Below, one piece after another: positions 63,083 through 64,000 of a stretch of 64,000 bases of DNA. The position numbers and the translations under genes are program-made. The DNA is from Parasedimentitalea marina (lineage in GTDB: Bacteria; Pseudomonadota; Alphaproteobacteria; Rhodobacterales; Rhodobacteraceae): positions 1 to 64,000 of the forward strand of contig NZ_CP033221.1 of NCBI RefSeq assembly GCF_004006175.1. The letters run 5' to 3'. How positions within the stretch are numbered: the stretch's first letter is position 1; every line of letters begins with the position of its first letter. Under the pieces are notes generated by a model. The model saw nothing but the letters and a program-made list of their open reading frames with translations, did not search any database and had not been told where the DNA came from.

Positions 63083-64000
63083 ATGCTTAGTGCCAGCGCC
63101 CACACAGATACATTTGCCCGCGATAATCTGCCCCCATTGGACAGTTGGCCTGAATTGTTGCTGGACGGGTTTGACTACCCTGAGCAACTGAACGCCGGGG
63201 TCGAGTTGACCGACGCAATGGTCGAACAGGGCTTTGGCGATCACACCGCATTGATCGGCAATGGCCGTCGCCGCACCTATAAAGAGCTGACCGATTGGAC
63301 CAACCGCATCGCTCATGTCCTAGTGGAGGATATGGGAGTAAAGCCCGGCAATCGCGTGCTAATCCGGTCGGCCAACAACCCCGCCATGGTCGCTTGTTGG
63401 CTTGCCGCGACCAAAGTTGGGGCGGTTGTGGTGAACTCGATGCCAATGTTACGAGCTGGCGAGCTGAGCAAATACGTCGACAAAGCCCAGATTGCCTTTG
63501 CGCTTTGTGACACCCGCCTGATGGAAGAGATGGAAATTTGCGCCACCGATAATCCGATCCTGAAACGGGTGGTCGGGTTTGATGGCACGTCCAACCATGA
63601 TGCTGAACTGGATCGCTTGGCGCTTGAAAAACCGGTTCACTTTGAGGCGATCAAAACCATGCAGGACGATGTGGCCTTACTCGGGTTCACATCCGGCTCT
63701 ACTGGCGAGCCCAAGGCGACAATGCACTTTCACCGCGATCTTTTGGTCATTGCTGACAGCTACGCGAAAGAGGTTTTGGGCGTAACGCCCGAGGACATAT
63801 TTATTGGCTCACCGCCTCTGGCCTTTACCTTTGGTCTGGGTGGGTTGGCCATCTTCCCGCTGCGGTTCGGCGCAGCGGCGACATTGCTTGAGGTCGCATC
63901 CCCGCCTCATTTGATTGAAATCATTGAAAAATACCGTGCAACCGTTTGCTTTACCGCACCCACCGCGTACCGCGCAATGTTACGCGCAATGGATGAAGGT
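63083..64000 (+). CDS. Aryl-CoA ligase (2-aminobenzoate-CoA ligase type), cut by window edge
   Basis: The first 306 codons of an AMP-forming acyl/aryl-CoA ligase; the frame is open to the window end. The P-loop GFTSGSTGEPKATMH (about residues 205-219) and the LAFTFGLGGLAIFPLRFG segment resemble 2-aminobenzoate and benzoate-CoA ligases. It activates the aromatic acid that the upstream flavin enzyme oxygenates, so together they define an aerobic CoA-dependent route. Full length is expected to be about 540 aa. Confidence 0.85.
   Translation, partial: MLSASAHTDTFARDNLPPLDSWPELLLDGFDYPEQLNAGVELTDAMVEQGFGDHTALIGNGRRRTYKELTDWTNRIAHVLVEDMGVKPGNRVLIRSANNPAMVACWLAATKVGAVVVNSMPMLRAGELSKYVDKAQIAFALCDTRLMEEMEICATDNPILKRVVGFDGTSNHDAELDRLALEKPVHFEAIKTMQDDVALLGFTSGSTGEPKATMHFHRDLLVIADSYAKEVLGVTPEDIFIGSPPLAFTFGLGGLAIFPLRFGAAATLLEVASPPHLIEIIEKYRATVCFTAPTAYRAMLRAMDEG

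Overview
The window looks like a chromosomal segment of a marine alphaproteobacterium of the Roseobacter group (Rhodobacteraceae). The evidence is its moderately high GC, its densely overlapping operons (many ATGA and TGATG junctions), and its gene repertoire: SoxBDAG sarcosine oxidase, TRAP transporters, a polyamine-type ABC transporter beside CaiB/CaiD-like genes, GlxA-type AraC regulators, a HmuRSTUV heme system with its own TonB, and an aerobic aryl-CoA operon with a two-domain flavin monooxygenase. No rRNA, tRNA or CRISPR array was seen.

Layout. 1-4.9 kb: sarcosine oxidase operon; soxB enters from the left edge and carries two single-base insertions, while soxD, soxA and soxG are intact. 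4.9-5.3 kb: an internally deleted IS6-like element with both terminal repeats. 5.5-24.9 kb: a large quaternary-amine (carnitine / gamma-butyrobetaine type) catabolic region. A minus-strand block holds an ABC transporter, acyl-CoA dehydrogenase, NDP-forming acyl-CoA synthetase, beta-keto acid cleavage enzyme, carnitine dehydrogenase, CaiD-like hydratase, a luciferase-like monooxygenase and an aldehyde dehydrogenase. A plus-strand block holds RidA, an alpha/beta hydrolase, a CaiB-flavin reductase fusion and a DUF1185 protein. The expected end product, glycine betaine, is demethylated through sarcosine, which the sox genes would handle. 24.9-26.3 kb: decayed protocatechuate dioxygenase genes and a transposase remnant. 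26.4-34 kb: aspartase, a one-domain asparaginase, a stress protein, a TRAP transporter and a proline-racemase-family enzyme, with a divergent GlxA-type regulator.

34-39.8 kb is a gene graveyard: two MurR/RpiR regulator fragments, a second decayed sox locus (soxB fused to a soxA scrap), a multiply frameshifted adenylate cyclase and a scrap of a TRAP permease, with one intact nitrilase-family gene among them. 39.8-44.5 kb: an RpiR regulator divergent from enoyl-CoA hydratase, NDP-forming acyl-CoA synthetase and a second hydratase with one nonsense codon. 44.9-48.4 kb: nadABC (de novo NAD synthesis). 48.5-57.4 kb: divergent heme-uptake operons, hmuSTUV on minus and hmuR-unknown-exbB-exbD-exbD2-tonB on plus; the second ExbD has Asn where the proton-carrying Asp should be. 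57.6-64 kb: an aerobic anthraniloyl-CoA-type (or salicylyl-CoA-type) operon with its own MarR regulator and a striking nested inverted repeat in its promoter; its CoA ligase runs off the right edge.

The most interesting items are the rut-like flavin module (LLM oxygenase, RidA, hydrolase, flavin reductase fused to a CoA-transferase) inside a carnitine-type pathway, the Asp-to-Asn ExbD paralogue, the MarR operator, and decay by internal deletion that leaves chimeric reading frames (LigA-LigB, SoxB-SoxA, DctM).
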